Shown in pieces: positions 1 to 11,345 of a stretch of 64,000 bases of DNA. The number at the start of each line of letters is the position of its first letter. Position 1 is the stretch's first letter. The position numbers and the translations under genes are program-made. The notes beneath the pieces are model-generated. The model did no database searches and was not told the origin of the DNA. It saw only the letters and a program-made list of their open reading frames with translations. Origin of the DNA: Ophthalmolycus amberensis (Eukaryota > Chordata > Actinopteri > Perciformes > Zoarcidae); the NCBI GenBank assembly GCA_024529925.1, contig JAFEUB010000727.1, positions 649,501 through 713,500 of the forward strand. The letters are read 5' to 3'.

Positions 1-826
1 GAAGCTCTTTGACTCGACTCACTTCACTTTTCTGCTGGGATCTGACCTGCTGCTTCACATCGGAGCTTCTTTTCTCCATGAGACGGATCAGCTCGGTGAA
101 GATCTTCTCGCTGTCCTTCACCGCTTCGTCGGCAGAGCGATTGACGGCCTCCACCTCCTGCTGAAGCAGCTTCACGTCTTTCTCTCTGTCCTGGATTCTC
201 TGCTGGATGTTTAGTCGACTCACCTCCAGCTCTCTCTGCCTCTCAGTCCTTTCTGCTGCAGCTGAGACTGTGTCGTGGCCTTTGTGTTCATCCACAGAGC
301 AGAGGTAACAGATACACTGCTGATCAGTACGGCAGAACATCTTCATCACCTCATCGTGACGAGAGCAGATGTTCTCCTGGAGCTTCTTGGAGGGGTCCAC
401 CAGCTTGTGTTTCTTTAATTGAGCCACATCATAATGACGCTGGAGGTGTTTCTCACAATAAGAGACCAGACAGACGAGACAGGACTTGAGGGCTTTCAGT
501 TTCCTCCCAGTGCAGACATCACAGGACACATCTTCAGGTCCAGCATAGCAGTGATCAGCAGGAGCAGCTTGGAGTCCAGTCTTCTTCAGCTCCTCCACTA
601 AAACTGCTAACATGGTGTTTTTCAGCAGGAGAGGCCTCGGTGTGAAGGTCTGCCTACACTGAGGGCAGCTGTGGAGTTTCTTCACATCCTCTTCATCCCA
701 GAAGCTTTTAATACAGTTCATGCAGTAGCTGTGTCCACAGGGAATAGTCACCGGATCCTTCAGTAGATCCAGACAGATGGAACAAGAGAGGATTTCCCGA
801 TCCAGCTGAACTCCTTTCTGCGCCAT
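1..826 (-). CDS. TRIM E3 ubiquitin ligase (finTRIM/TRIM16-like), 5' part, cut by window edge
   Basis: The reading frame is open from an ATG at 826 down to base 1 with no stop, so the gene continues beyond the window. The protein starts MAQKGVQLDREIL, followed by a C3HC4 RING (residues about 15-57, with CSICLDLLKDPV and CGHSYC), a first B-box-like Cys/His cluster (about 100-130), a B-box 2 (SRHDEVMKMFCRTDQQ, then CYLCSVDEHKGH), and the start of a coiled coil. RING-TRIM proteins of this fish family are E3 ubiquitin ligases, many of them linked to antiviral signalling; that role is inferred from family. It is nearly identical to the complete copy at 39488-41170, differing by scattered substitutions such as TIPCGH instead of TTSCGH. 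The PRY-SPRY half lies outside the window, so whether this copy is intact is unknown. Confidence 0.9.
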   Translation of the reverse strand, partial: MAQKGVQLDREILSCSICLDLLKDPVTIPCGHSYCMNCIKSFWDEEDVKKLHSCPQCRQTFTPRPLLLKNTMLAVLVEELKKTGLQAAPADHCYAGPEDVSCDVCTGRKLKALKSCLVCLVSYCEKHLQRHYDVAQLKKHKLVDPSKKLQENICSRHDEVMKMFCRTDQQCICYLCSVDEHKGHDTVSAAAERTERQRELEVSRLNIQQRIQDREKDVKLLQQEVEAVNRSADEAVKDSEKIFTELIRLMEKRSSDVKQQVRSQQKSEVSRVKEL

Positions 827-1905
827 TTCACCTCTCAGTGACAACGACTGTCTGAGTTTCGCTTCACTAGAAGTGACTCTGCTTTGACTTCTGATCTGAA
901 CAACATGTGTTTGTTCAGTGAATGGAGCCTGTCAGCTCTATCGCTTCACCACCATGTTGGTTACACCCATCTTTAAAACTGTAGATCTGAAGGGGAGGGA
1001 ACAAGGAAACATGTGGGCAGAGTGGAGCCGGCTGTGTTTGAGAGCAGGAGGAAGAAGGAGGGCTTATCAAGCTGTGCTTCATTCCAGGAAGAGGAGCAGC
1101 GCTGTGAATGTCAACTTTGCTTCCTCATTCACAAGCAGAGCCTCGGTTAAAACCTGCTCCACTTATGAAAACATTTCTCTTTTTTATTACAAGACAAGAG
1201 ACAATACATGAACATAACAACAAGAGGACGACAAGAACAGTGATTACATAATCAGAGTGTGTACACATACAATAAATATGACTTCTCTGAATGTACATGC
1301 ACAGAGATAGACATACGGCTACAAACAGGTAACAGCGCTAAACAACAATCATTTGACTGCTTTCAGTAGCTGTGCTCTCCTTGTTTCAGTCTTATACAAT
1401 AACTCATATAGTCAACTCCTACAACTGTGTTCACACACAAGCACAGTGCTAAATCATTCTGTAGACCAAAGGGCTTTCATTATGATGACAGGATCTGTTC
1501 AGAGGTGCTGAGACGCTGACAGCAGAGTAACAACAGAACAGGTTAGAGGTTGATGACGGTGCAGTGATGATGTAGTAATGAAGGTCAGAATGGGAAGCAC
1601 AGGTGGTGCTATGACTGGGTGGTAACTGAGGCAAGGTCCACTGAAGGCTGTTTGATAAGAATAAACCAAACGTCTCTTTATTCTTCAACTGTCATTATTT
1701 ATTGCCTTATGATCAACACATGCTCACTCTTCCATCTACGTTTAGTTCTTACATTACATAAACACAACAAGTAAATACATGATGTTTATAACTAGGTTGC
1801 AAAGTAACCATGAACATCAAATATCAGATGAAATAAACAGCATTAAATACATCTGTATCAATAACTAGACAAATAACAAAGACACAGGTAAATATAACTA
1901 AATCT
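827..1905. repeat. Duplicated upstream flank of the TRIM genes
   Basis: This block upstream of TRIM copy 1 reappears almost base for base upstream of copy 2 (about 41171-42240). Its first 800 bases or so also lie upstream of copy 3 (61207-61620). The part from about 1240 to 1905 also behaves as an interspersed repeat: 1245-1545 recurs in direct orientation at 24350-24650, and 1620-1905 recurs inverted at 22715-22980 and 24640-24850. No convincing coding sequence is seen. Open frames here are the same in all three copies because the DNA is recently duplicated. Confidence 0.8.
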
Positions 1906-2063
1906 ATGGTTTAAATGTACTTATACTGCCATCTACTGGTAGAAATGGTGAACACTTTTACTCTGCGTCTCCTTACAGGCTGTGCTCTGCCTTCACTCAA
2001 GGAACAGAATATGGTGGACAAATAAATATCAGTGCTAACAGAACCACTCTGCACACACACATC

Positions 2064-2450
2064 TAAGAAACTAAATTCTTGACATCAATAGAGTTGTTGA
2101 TGTAAGTAACAATTATTAATGATTGTTAATAATAACGGGGCACCACCCTGCGAACAGGGACCAATAACCAAACGATAAAACTAAGTCTCATAATTAGTGT
2201 TCACTCACAATGTCAGTAGTCTGAGTACTATTACACATTCAGAGTGAAAGTGGAGGTTTAAGTTCGAGCACAGACCACATATACAGTTATTATCACAATA
2301 CGCATGCACAAAGTAATCACAGACAGCTGCTCTTTAAAATATAACAGTTTATTACGTTCTAATACTAATGATCTAGTCACCTAATATCTAAACTAACAAC
2401 TATACATTCATGAGCACGCTATCTAAAATCAACAGACTATTGAAAAGAGG

Positions 2451-2460
<10 letters not shown>
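2064..2460 (+). repeat. Left arm of a long imperfect inverted repeat
   Basis: Starting at TAAGAAACT, this stretch matches the reverse complement of about 12540-12982. Some sub-blocks are near-perfect, including more than 60 bases around GGGGCACCACCCTGCGAACA. Both arms contain a small hairpin, CCCTG-TTCG-CAGGG, and both run into a GT/CA microsatellite followed by a YY1-like ATGGCGG motif. The arms bracket 10.9 kb. They may be terminal repeats of one large element or two LTR-like insertions in opposite orientation. I see no clear target-site duplication. Confidence 0.7.
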
Positions 2461-2508
<48 letters not shown>

Positions 2509-2521
2509 GTGTGTGTGTGAG
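2450..2521. repeat. (GT)n microsatellite
   Basis: About 70 bases of nearly pure GT dinucleotides with a single GC interruption, followed by a G-run. It sits at the inner edge of the left inverted-repeat arm; the right arm has a matching CA tract at 12549-12572. Confidence 0.95.
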
Positions 2522-2555
2522 TGAAAAGGGGGGGGGGGAGCGAGGGAACAGCTCA

Positions 2556-2617
2556 GTGACGTGTGACGTAGCTGGGACGTGGTGACGTCTCTCATGCGCG
2601 AGACCCAAAATGGCGGA
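2556..2617 (+). promoter_or_regulatory. Promoter-like cluster: three CRE half-sites and a YY1-like site
   Basis: Within about 40 bases there are three TGACGT half-sites (GTGACGTGTGACGTAG and GGTGACGTCTC), then AAAATGGCGGA, which resembles the YY1 consensus. The following sequence to about 2850 is CpG-rich compared with its surroundings. The mirror arm near 12.4-12.5 kb has ATGGCGG motifs on the opposite strand. This suggests a promoter or LTR-type regulatory region. No TATA box or transcript evidence is visible, so this remains an inference. Confidence 0.35.
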
Positions 2618-4575
2618 TAGCCAACAGGAGACCCGGTGTCTACACGTGCCGGTAGCTGTTTAGCACGTAGCTAGATTAGCTCAAAGCTATATGTGTGTGT
2701 GAGTTAGTAAAGAGAAGGGAAAGGAACAAAATGAAATGAAATAAAACAAGCGATTACGATCCTCTGCGCCGCGCGGGAGTACGGAAGATTGCTCTCTCAG
2801 CCAGGGGAGCAGGAACAGCGACTCTTTGTCTCAGCCGGCGGTTCTGACCTCCTGAACTGATGAGACGCAACTTCGGCCTCACTAGGCGGCTGTCTCACCA
2901 TAAATCACAGTAGCATGGAATACACGCTACTTCTACACGACCCCTACGATCTCAGCGATCGTTAGTGTCGGCGATTATTAAGCATACACCACGTTATAAA
3001 AATGAACAGTACTTTAAGCACGTAAACAAGATAAAATGAACACAAATGAACTCTCTCTAACTCTGCCCAGAATCTATTTGCCTTACGGTACGATGCAATC
3101 GTGGTGATTGAGGGGGGTTCTTCTGAGGGGTTCCTTCTGAGCTTCAGGCTCAGGCTGCGGCGGCGGAAGCCGTGTTTCTCTCGGTGGGAGAGAATCGCTG
3201 TCGTCTGGGTAAGGGAGTTTCGCGTCCTTATGGCCGGAGCAGACGAGGCGCTTGGGGGAGAGTGGAGAGTGGAAGTTCTCTGTCTCTCGTTCTGAAGGAG
3301 TCTTGCTTCTTCACTTCTGCAGGATTAAACGGGTTCGCTTCGTGGATGCGAACAAAGATAAAATAGACAGTTTGGTGAATTCGGCCAGCGAATATAAACT
3401 GTTAACCTAGGATTTTGGTTGAAAAGGGAAACAACGTTGGTGTGCTCCCTAGCTCGACGGAGGTCGAAGGGGAAAAAGCATTGAGGTGGGGGCTGCAGGT
3501 AGTTTTGTCGAACAGTGGCTGAACTACAGGGGTCCTGGGGTGTCTTGGCTCTCAGCCAATGAGATTGCAGCGGTGCTTTCAGGTGACTTCAGGAACGCAT
3601 AGTTTTTGGGGGGGAGGAAACTCGCACCCTAATGTGAAATTCCTTCAGAGGAGGTTTGGTGCTCATCAAACCACAATCAGGATGAAACCTTTGCTTGCAA
3701 AAGGGAAGGCCTGACTCTCTTTGTTCCACAGCACATGTTGAAGCCATATGGTCAGACCCCAACAGAGCAAACCGTCTGGGTGGGGCTTGGTCTGCAATAG
3801 GGGCATAATGAAGTCCCGGACAGCATCGAAGCCAAGAACCACTCAAAGTGTTTGAAGGTGTTTGTGCTGCTGCTGCTCTCAGTGTAGAAGCGGTCCCAGG
3901 TTGCTTTCTTATCCATGTTTTCAATCAGTTCAGCTCGGCAGAAACACAGATGGGATTATGTCACGAGTTAGTGAGTGAACATTAGCAGTAAAACACAGAT
4001 ACAACTTGCCTTAATGCCTCCATCCTTCTGTCATATTTGGAGGGACTTTATGCTAAAGTAAATTTAAAATCTATCAATTTAATGTGTCAAATGTACTTTT
4101 CTTTTAATATATGATTTAAGACCTTTTCTTGGGTCCTTGGAAGCCACTAAGCTCGGCCTGAAGACAATCTACCAACGACAAACTCAAATGACTCACATTG
4201 CTCATTAAAATAAAAAAGCAACACACACTCAACAGTCCTGCATTGAATCCTCCCTTTGTGTACTTTATAATGCTCAGTTCATCTTTAAACTGTTAAATAG
4301 ATGTGTTGATGTATCCAGGCTGTTATATTAGACTGCATTAGCTTGGTGTTGCTAACAAGTTTGCAACCAAGTGTGACGTTATTGCACAACAAAGTGCTAC
4401 TTTATGGTCAGCTTCTGTAGCTAACATATCGGTGACAATTAGCTAAGACATCAGTGCACACACCTGCAACTCACTTTAACTTTTCTTTCTTTCTTACTGT
4501 TGGAGCTGTTTGGGTCTGGCGCCACCTCCTGGCTGGCTGAGCTCCTCACATGCTGCCCTCATTCACCAAAAGCCT
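2618..4575. other. No gene recognised; unique or decayed repeat sequence
   Basis: The first half is CpG-rich and the second half AT-rich. The open frames (for example 3101-3295 and 3589-3924) show no recognisable domain and look like chance frames. The interval ends with GACCT, the left target-site copy of the Gypsy insertion. Confidence 0.6.
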
Positions 4576-4580
4576 GACCT

Positions 4581-5270
4581 TGTTATGTGGTGGTGTAGTA
4601 GATGGACCCAAACGCACGCTCACACAGCAGATTAATCCTTCAAGATCTTTATTATCTATATATATCTATATATACATATAGCTGCAGACTTAAACAGACA
4701 ACCATATCCAAACAGACTACGGCACCGTGTCCAGTGGCCAAAGCCTGTCCGTTCTCCCTGAGTCGGGAGGGAAACTCAACCGAGGAAGGATGATGCAGCC
4801 TCCAGAGTCGGGAGGGAAACTCAACCTTACTCACGGTTGGAAACGGTCCGGGATGAAAACAAGGAATGCCGACCGGTGAACTCCGTGGTACTACTCGGGT
4901 CGGCCTCTGCGCACAGGTGAATTCCCGGGGATCGACTCTGCGCGGCAGGAGTGCTGCAGACAGCCAGAAAGGTTAGAAATAACTATTCATGAAAACACTG
5001 TTCAAACTCACGGAGACTAGAACCCGACTGGTAACCGTACGGACTGACAACGCGCCGGAGGACAGCTGGGGGTATTTAAGTCCGTCGGCGCTGATCACCG
5101 GAATTCCCCACAGCTGAGCCTGGGGAGAGGGGCGTGGTTGGAGATGGAACTCGGGGGTGGCAACTCTAGGCTGACACAAAAACAAAACATAAGCACATGG
5201 CCTTCAAACAACAACACTGACAGGGGGAAAAACAGAGGAGCACACACTAGGTCAGACCGAGATCCTAACA
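4581..5270 (-). repeat. Gypsy 3' LTR (complete)
   Basis: A 690-bp LTR that matches the right-hand LTR over about 590 bases with few differences (for example TATTTAAG versus TATTTAAC near the promoter-like TATTTAA). It ends in CTAACA directly next to the polypurine-tract complement. High similarity between the LTRs points to a fairly young insertion. Confidence 0.9.
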
Positions 5271-5281
5271 GTACCCCCCCC

Positions 5282-6676
5282 TCAACGGGAGCCTCTTGGC
5301 GAACCGCCCGGCTTACCGGGGTGCTGTCGGTGGTAGGCGCATATGAGCCCCGGATCAACGATCCTGGACCGTGGCACCCAGCACCGGTCCTCAGGTCCAT
5401 AACCCTCCCAGTCCACCAGGTACTGAAACCCCCGACCTCGACGGCGGACATCCAGGAGGCGATTGACCGTGTAGACGGGGCCCCCCTCGATGAGGCGGGG
5501 GGGTGGAGGGGGTGCAGGCGGAGGATTTAGGGGACTGGAGAAAACAGGCTTGAGGAGGGAGACATGGAACACCGGGTGAATCCTCATGGAGCGAGGCAAC
5601 AGCAGCTTGACCGACACCAGGTTGACGATGGAGATGATGGGAAAAGGACCGATGTATCGGGGGGAGAGTTTCCTCGACTCGGTGCGTAGGGGGATGTCCC
5701 TGGTCGAAAGCCAGACCCGGTGTCCAATACGGTATGCCGGAGCTGGGACACGACGCCGATCCGCCACTCTCCTATTCTGCTCAGCCGTGCGGAGCAGAGC
5801 CACCCGAGCCGCTCTCCACACCCGTCGACAACGACGGGCATTGTGTTGGACTGATGGAACTGCCACCTCGACCTCCTGGCTAGGGAACAGGGGAGGCTGA
5901 TAGCCCAAGGAGGCCTCAAAAGGAGACAGGCTGGTGGCAGTAGACGTGTGGGAATTGTGGGCGTACTCAACCCACGGGAGGTGATGGCTCCAAGAGGAGG
6001 GATCAGTGGCGGTCACACACCTGAGGATGGCCTCGAGCTCCTGGTTCAGCCTCTCCGTCTGGCCGTTAGTTTGTGGATGGAATCCCGAGGAGAGACTGGC
6101 CGTGGCGCCGAGGGTGTGGCAGAATGCCTTCCATAACTGGGATGAGAACTGCGGGCCACGGTCCGAGACTATGTCCGCAGGAATGCCATGAAGCCTAAAG
6201 ACGTGTTGGACCAGTAGGTCAGCGGTCTCACGGGCCGATGGAAGCTTGGGCAGGGGAATGAAGTGGGCCGCCTTCGAGAACCGGTCCACCACAGTCAGAA
6301 TGACGGTGTTACCGTTTGACGGGGAGAGACCCGTTACGAAATCCACCGCAATGTGGGACCACGGACGTTGTGGAACAGGGAGTGGCCGTAGTAGCCCCAT
6401 GGGGGGTCGGTGCGAGGCCTTGTTCCGGGCGCACGTAGTGCAGGCCCGCACATACGTACGGGTCTCCTCTTCGAGGGACGGCCACCAAAAGGTGCGGCGG
6501 AGCCAGTCTATAGGCCGCCGGATGCCGGGGTGACCAGAGAGACGCGAGTCGTGGGCCCACCGCAGGACTTGGGAGCGGGCGGACGGAGGGACAAACAGAC
6601 GATTCGGAGGGCCCCCTCCAGGGTCAGGTTGAGCCTGCTGGGCCTCACGTACCACCCTCTCGATCTCCCAGGTGAC
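5282..6676 (-). pseudogene. Gypsy pol fragment: integrase plus chromodomain
   Basis: The frame is open to a stop at 5282 and encodes, in order: an HHCC zinc-binding region (WAHDSRLSGHPG, then CTTCARNK); the integrase core with D,D,E signatures (VDFVTGL, IVSDRGPQFSS and NQELEAIL); and a C-terminal chromodomain (YLVDWEGYGPEDRCWVP). The chromodomain places it in the chromovirus branch of Ty3/Gypsy. In a working element this enzyme inserts the cDNA. Here it is the 3' end of pol only. The open frame runs on to 6784, but residues upstream of about 6676 are read from an inverted duplicate at the deletion junction and are not native protein. Confidence 0.92.
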
Positions 6677-6759
6677 AGCACCGAGCACGTACGCCGCAAT
6701 TCCTACACGTCTACTGCCACCAGCCTGTCTCCTTTTGAGGCCTCCTTGGGCTATCAGAG

Positions 6760-6879
6760 CGGACAGGCTTTGGCCACTGGACACGGTGCCGTAGTCTGTT
6801 TGGATATAGCTGCAGACTTAAACAGACAACAATATCCAAACAGACTACGGCACCGTGTCCAGTGGCCAAAGCCTGTCCG
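6760..6879. repeat. 48-bp perfect inverted repeat with 24-nt loop at the Gypsy deletion junction
   Basis: Arms 6760-6807 and 6832-6879 are exact reverse complements; the right arm is native LTR sequence. Just left of it, 6697-6757 is an inverted copy (one mismatch seen) of integrase sequence at 5897-5957. The junction therefore consists of two back-to-back inverted patches, as expected from strand switching or fold-back priming during reverse transcription or repair. Confidence 0.95.
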
Positions 6880-7398
6880 TTCTCCCTGAGTCGGGAGGGA
6901 AACTCAACCGAGGAAGGATGATGCAGCCTCCAGAGTCGGGAGGGAAACTCAACCTTACTCACGGCTGGAAACGGTCCGGGATGAAAACAAGGAATGCCGA
7001 CCGGTGAACTCCGTGGTACTACTCGGGTCGGCCTCTGCGCACAGGTGAATTCCCGGGGATCGACTCTGCGCGGCAGGAGTGCTGCAGACAGCCAGAAAGG
7101 TTAGAAATAACTATTAATGAAAACACTGTTCAAACTCACGGAGACTAGAACCCGACTGGTAACCGTACGGACTGACAACGCGCCGGAGGACAGCTGGGGG
7201 TATTTAACTCCGTCGGCGCTGATCACCGGAATTCCCCACAGCTGAGCCTGGGGAGAGGGGCGTGGTTGGAGATGGAACTCGGGGGTGGCAACTCTAGGCT
7301 GACACAAAAACAAAACATAAGCACATGGCCTTCAAACAACAACACTGACAGGGGGAAAAACAGAGGAGCACACACTAGGTCAGACCGAGATCCTAACA
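6805..7398 (-). repeat. Gypsy 5' LTR, truncated at its inner end
   Basis: Aligns with 4676-5270 of the other LTR. The inner ~95 bases, including the TGTTATG terminus, are missing and replaced by the fold-back junction. The outer end TAACA abuts the target-site copy GACCT. Confidence 0.9.
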
Positions 7399-7403
7399 GA
7401 CCT

Positions 7404-8359
7404 GAAGTCAGAGCAACATCTGCCCAGATGACCACACCTCCAGCCTCCGGCCAAACCTGACACCAACACTCTATTGGCCAAGAAAATGCCTCCCGCTGTG
7501 CGTGAGACCAGGTTTATAAGCTCCAACACAGCGATATTCCTTCTCTTCGCTCGGACCCCCGTCCAGGCCACAGAAGATTCAGCTTTCCCCTCCAGCGTCA
7601 CGCTAGCGACGCTGGCCACGAGGAAGCAACGGCCTTCTCCCCTCCTCAAACCCTGACAGGTCACAAGCTATTTCGCTGGACGAAACAGCAGTGCTCCACT
7701 CTGAGTAAGGCTCATCACCCCGTGAGATCGAATCACTTCCCCGATCCGTTTCTCCGTTTTTACTTTTTCTTTTGTGCACAAGCCGGCAGAAGGAGCACGA
7801 CCAAGCCTCACTCCTTCACCGATGATTCCCGGTAAGACGCGCAGACACGCCGTCTCATCCGAAGTTAACTGTCCTCCCTGCAGCGAGTACAGATCGGACC
7901 TGCGTGTGCTCCAGAGCTCACGCCACGACGGCCCGAAGCCGAATCAGTAGCGCGCTGGAAGACGAAGCAGCCCCCCCTTTTCCTCCTGGAGGAAAAAGGA
8001 CAGATTCCGCCACGAACACTCTACAACGTTGCTCCGAAGCGTCTCACAGTAAGGTTCATTGCATCTGGGCATAGCTTAGCTTAAATTAACCTAAGTTTAA
8101 TTCAGGTCATTCATTTATATGTTGATATTCCCGTGTTTTTGTGTGTTTAAGTTACAGTCGCGCGATATTGAGGTATTGCGCAACTCCTCGCGGACCACAA
8201 GATCCGCTCTATGGTACATTCCCGTATTCTGTTTGTGTTAAGACACTGTCGCATTATACGGGGGTATTTACGCAATCGTTACGGACCAGAGAAGCTCCGT
8301 TGCATTGTGTATTAACTGCTATGACTGTTTGCTTGGGATTTATTTTCATTTATTTTCAT
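7404..8359. other. No gene recognised; GC-rich, CpG-containing sequence
   Basis: I found no domain or clear exon. A TTTATAAG box near 7512 followed by pyrimidine-rich sequence could be a core promoter. Short open frames (7474-7656, 8141-8419) have no recognisable product. Confidence 0.5.
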
Positions 8360-8831
8360 TTCACTAGCTTGGCCCCCACCTCGGCCAGAGTGAGCCTTCG
8401 TCGGTTGTTTGGAGTGTGAGGGATGGCTGATGGAGATGTGCCTGCTGCGGTTTGGGGGATGTGGCTGAGGGTCCACTGCGGCTCCCGGGCCTTGCAGAAC
8501 CCCGATCTCCGAGGGATAGGCGCGTGATGCTATGGGGGGAGATGACCATTAGCAGAGGGAGGGAGGGTGGGGTGCAGAAACCTCGAGTGTGCCTGAGGCT
8601 TGGAGTGGGTAGGTATTTATAGGGGTGTGGCCGGAAGTGGCTGAGGTGTGGTCCTGCTCCTGAAATTCAGCTAAGTTTTATCTCCAATTCACTAGCTTGG
8701 CCCCCACCTCGGCCAGAGTGAGCCTTCGTCGGTTGTTTGGAGTGTGAGGGATGGCTGATGGAGATGTGCCTGCTGCGGTTTGGGGGATGTGGCTGAGGGT
8801 CCACTGCGGCTCCCGGGCCTTGCAGAACCCC
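8360..8831 (+). repeat. 144-bp direct repeat, two copies (8360-8503 and 8688-8831)
   Basis: Both copies begin TTCACTAGCTTGGCCC and end GCAGAACCCC; I see no differences between them. They are 328 bases apart start to start. The spacer contains the left copy of the 118-bp repeat, so the two repeat systems are interleaved. Confidence 0.93.
8572..8689 (+). repeat. 118-bp direct repeat, left copy (partner 11965-12082)
   Basis: Appears identical to 11965-12082. It contains GGTATTTATAGGGG, a TATA-like box. The two copies bracket 3.3 kb that includes both minisatellites. They could be remnants of a terminal repeat of an unknown element or the product of a local duplication. Confidence 0.92.
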
Positions 8832-9237
8832 CAAAATCAGCCTGCGCTGGTCGGCAAAACGGGTGAGGATTGTGGATCTAGAGACGGCGTTTGGATGTGG
8901 CCGAACCGCTGTTGGACGGTTGTCTGCAGGAGGGCTGGACTCCTGGAATGGGAACGAGAAGCCATGCTTTGCGGTGGCCCAGATGTGAGCTGCAAGGCGG
9001 CTACTATAGTTCCAATTTCGTAGCATGGGGGGGAACGACTTGGCGTCTGCTTGCGAGGTCCGAGGCTGGTCTACGGCCACGTCGGCCGTCGTGGAACCCC
9101 CAAAAGACGGCAGGGGGAGCGGCATCGTTGTCGGCCGGCATCGTTGGCCAATGTGTGGGTCCATCGCCGGAAGTGGGCGGGGTGGGGTCACTGGCATCCC
9201 GGTGCCCGGTGTCCCGGCCAGTTGCCTTCTCGTTCTA

Positions 9238-9868
9238 GGAAAAGCGGAATAGGGGAGGGGGACAGAGGAGAGGGGACCTGGCAGCCCGGTGCCAGGCCTT
9301 TAGAGGGGGACAGAGGCAAGGAGACCCGGCAACCCGGTGCCAGGAAACTGCCTAGTAGGAAAAGCGGAATAGGGGGGGGGACAGAGGAGAGGGGACCTGG
9401 CAGCCCGGTGCCAGGCCTTTAGAGGGGGACAGAGGCAAGGAGACCCGGCAACCCGGTGCCAGGAATCTGCCTAGTGGGAAGAGTAGGCGCAGTAGGAAAA
9501 GCGGGATAGGGGAGGGGGACGGGGGAGAGGGAACCTGGCAGCCCGGTGCCAGGACTTAGAGAGGGGGACAGAGGCAAGGAGACCTGGCAGCCCGGTGCCA
9601 GGAACCTGCCTAGTGGGAAGAATATGCGTAGTAGGAAGGCGGCATAGGGGACAGAAGAGAGGGAACCTGGCAACCCGGTGCCAGGACTTAGAGAGGGGGA
9701 CAGAGGCAAGGGGACCTGGCAGCCCGGTGCCAGGAATCTGCCTAGAGGGCAAAGTATGCGTAGTAGGAATGCGGCGTAGGGGACAGAGGAGAGGGAACCT
9801 GGCAACCCGGTGCCAGGACTTAGAGAGGGGGACGGAGGAAAGGAGACCTGGCAACCTGGCTTTCTTCT
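9238..9868 (+). repeat. Minisatellite with units of about 120 bp
   Basis: A higher-order tandem array of about five units. Each unit combines GGGGGACAGAGG-type purine blocks with the palindrome-like CCCGGTGCCAGG and a GTAGGAA...CGG spacer. Open frames across it (for example 9471-9854 minus) arise from the repetition. It is followed by a poly-T run near 9873-9889. Confidence 0.9.
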
Positions 9869-9939
9869 CTTCTTTTTTTTTTTTTTTTTCTTGCTCCCGG
9901 GCCTTGGAACGGCTGGAGGAGTTGGCACGGTGTGCTTCG

Positions 9940-11345
9940 CTAGAGACGAGCTGGAGAACACTGTTAGAGACGAGCTGGAGAACACGGTTAGAGACGAGCT
10001 GGAGAACACGGTTAGAGACGAGCTGTAGAACACTGTTAGAGACGAGCTGGAGAACCCTGTTAGAGACGAGCTGGAGAACACGGTTAGAGACTAGCTGGAA
10101 AACACGGTTAGAGACGAGCTGGAGAACAACTGCTAGAGACTAGCTGGAGAACACTGTTAGAGACGAGCTGGAGAACACTGTTAGAGACGAGCTGGAGAAC
10201 ACTGCTAGAGACGAGCTGGAGAACACTGCTAGAGACGAGCTGGAGAACACTGCTAGAGACGAGCTGGAGAACACGGTTAGAACTAGCTGGAGAACACGGT
10301 TAGAGACGAGCTGGAGAACACTGTTAGAGACGAGCTGGAGAACACTGTTAGAGACGAGCTGGAGAACACTGTTAGAGACTAGCTGGAGAACACTGTTAGA
10401 GACTAGCTGGAGAACACTGTTAGAGACGAGCTGGAGAACACTGCTAGAGACGAGCTGGAGAACACTGCTAGAGACGAGCTGGAGAACACTGTTAGAACTA
10501 GCTGGAGAACACGGTTAGAGACGAGCTGGAGAACACTGTTAGAACTAGCTGGAGAACACGGTTAGAGACGAGCTGGAGAACACTGTTAGAGACGAGCTGG
10601 AGAACACGGTTAGAGACGAGCTGGAGAACACGGTTAGAGACGCGCTGGAGAACACTGTTAGAGACGCGCTGGAGAACACTGTTAGAGACGCGCTGGAGAA
10701 CACTGTTAGAGACGAGCTGGAGAACACTGTTAGAGACGAGCTGGAGAACACTGCTAGAAACTAGCTGGAGAACACTGCTAGAGACGAGCTGGAGAACACT
10801 GTTAGAGACGAGCTGGAGAACACGGTTAGAGACGAGCTGGAGAACACGGTTAGAGACGAGCTGGAGAACACGGTTAGAGACGAGCTGGAGAACACTGTTG
10901 GAGACGAGCTGGAGAACACTGTTAGAAACTAGCTGGAGAACACTGTTAGAGACGAGCTGGAGAACACGGTTAAAGACTAGCTGGAGAACACGGTTAGAGA
11001 CGAGCTGGAGAACGCTGCTAGAGACGAGCTGGAGAACACTGCTAGAGACGAGCTGGAGAACACTGCTAGAGACGAGCTGGAGAACACTGCTAGAGACGAG
11101 CTGGAGAACACTGCTAGAGACGAGCTGGAGAACACTGCTAGAGACGAGCTGGAGAACACTGCTAGAGACGAGCTGGAGAACACGGTTAGAGACGAGCTGG
11201 AGAACACTGTTAGAGACGAGCTGGAGAACACGGTTAGAGACAAGCTGGAGAACACGGTTAGAGACTAGCTGGAGAACACGGTTAGAGACTAGCTGGAGAA
11301 CACGGTTAGAGACGAGCTGGAGAACAACTGTTAGAGACGAGCTGG
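9940..11345 (+). repeat. 24-bp minisatellite, about 58 copies
   Basis: The 24-bp unit starts TTAGAGACGAGCTGGAGAAC and varies at a few positions (CTGTTA, CGGTTA, CTGCTA; GACGAG versus GACTAG). Because 24 is divisible by three, long open frames appear on both strands with octapeptide periodicity (LETSWRT on plus, FSSSSLTV on minus). TAG variants interrupt several of them. I regard it as a VNTR, not a gene. Confidence 0.95.

Larger units (their letters stand above)
4581..7398 (-). mobile_element. Ty3/Gypsy chromovirus, internally deleted, with target-site duplication
   Basis: The element is bounded by TGTTA...TAACA ends and flanked by the 5-bp direct repeat GACCT (4576-4580 and 7399-7403), a clean target-site duplication. 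The minus-strand 3' LTR is 4581-5270. It is followed on the + strand by GTACCCCCCC, the complement of a polypurine tract. The 5' LTR at about 6805-7398 lacks roughly 95 bases at its inner end. Only the integrase and chromodomain part of pol remains; primer site, gag, protease, reverse transcriptase and RNase H are missing. The deletion junction carries inverted copies of integrase and LTR sequence, so the element cannot move on its own. Confidence 0.93.

Noticed and set aside
419..601. Open frame antisense to TRIM copy 1 (also at 40763-40945)
   Set aside because: It recurs wherever the TRIM coding strand is conserved and has no domain; it is a shadow of the TRIM frame.
918..1211. 97-codon plus-strand frame upstream of each TRIM copy (also 41262-41555 and 61298-61591)
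   Set aside because: Identical in three copies only because the flank is recently duplicated; composition and lack of any domain do not support a gene.
5138..5530. Plus-strand frames across the Gypsy element
   Set aside because: They overlap the well-supported minus-strand integrase/chromodomain frame and LTR; no independent support.
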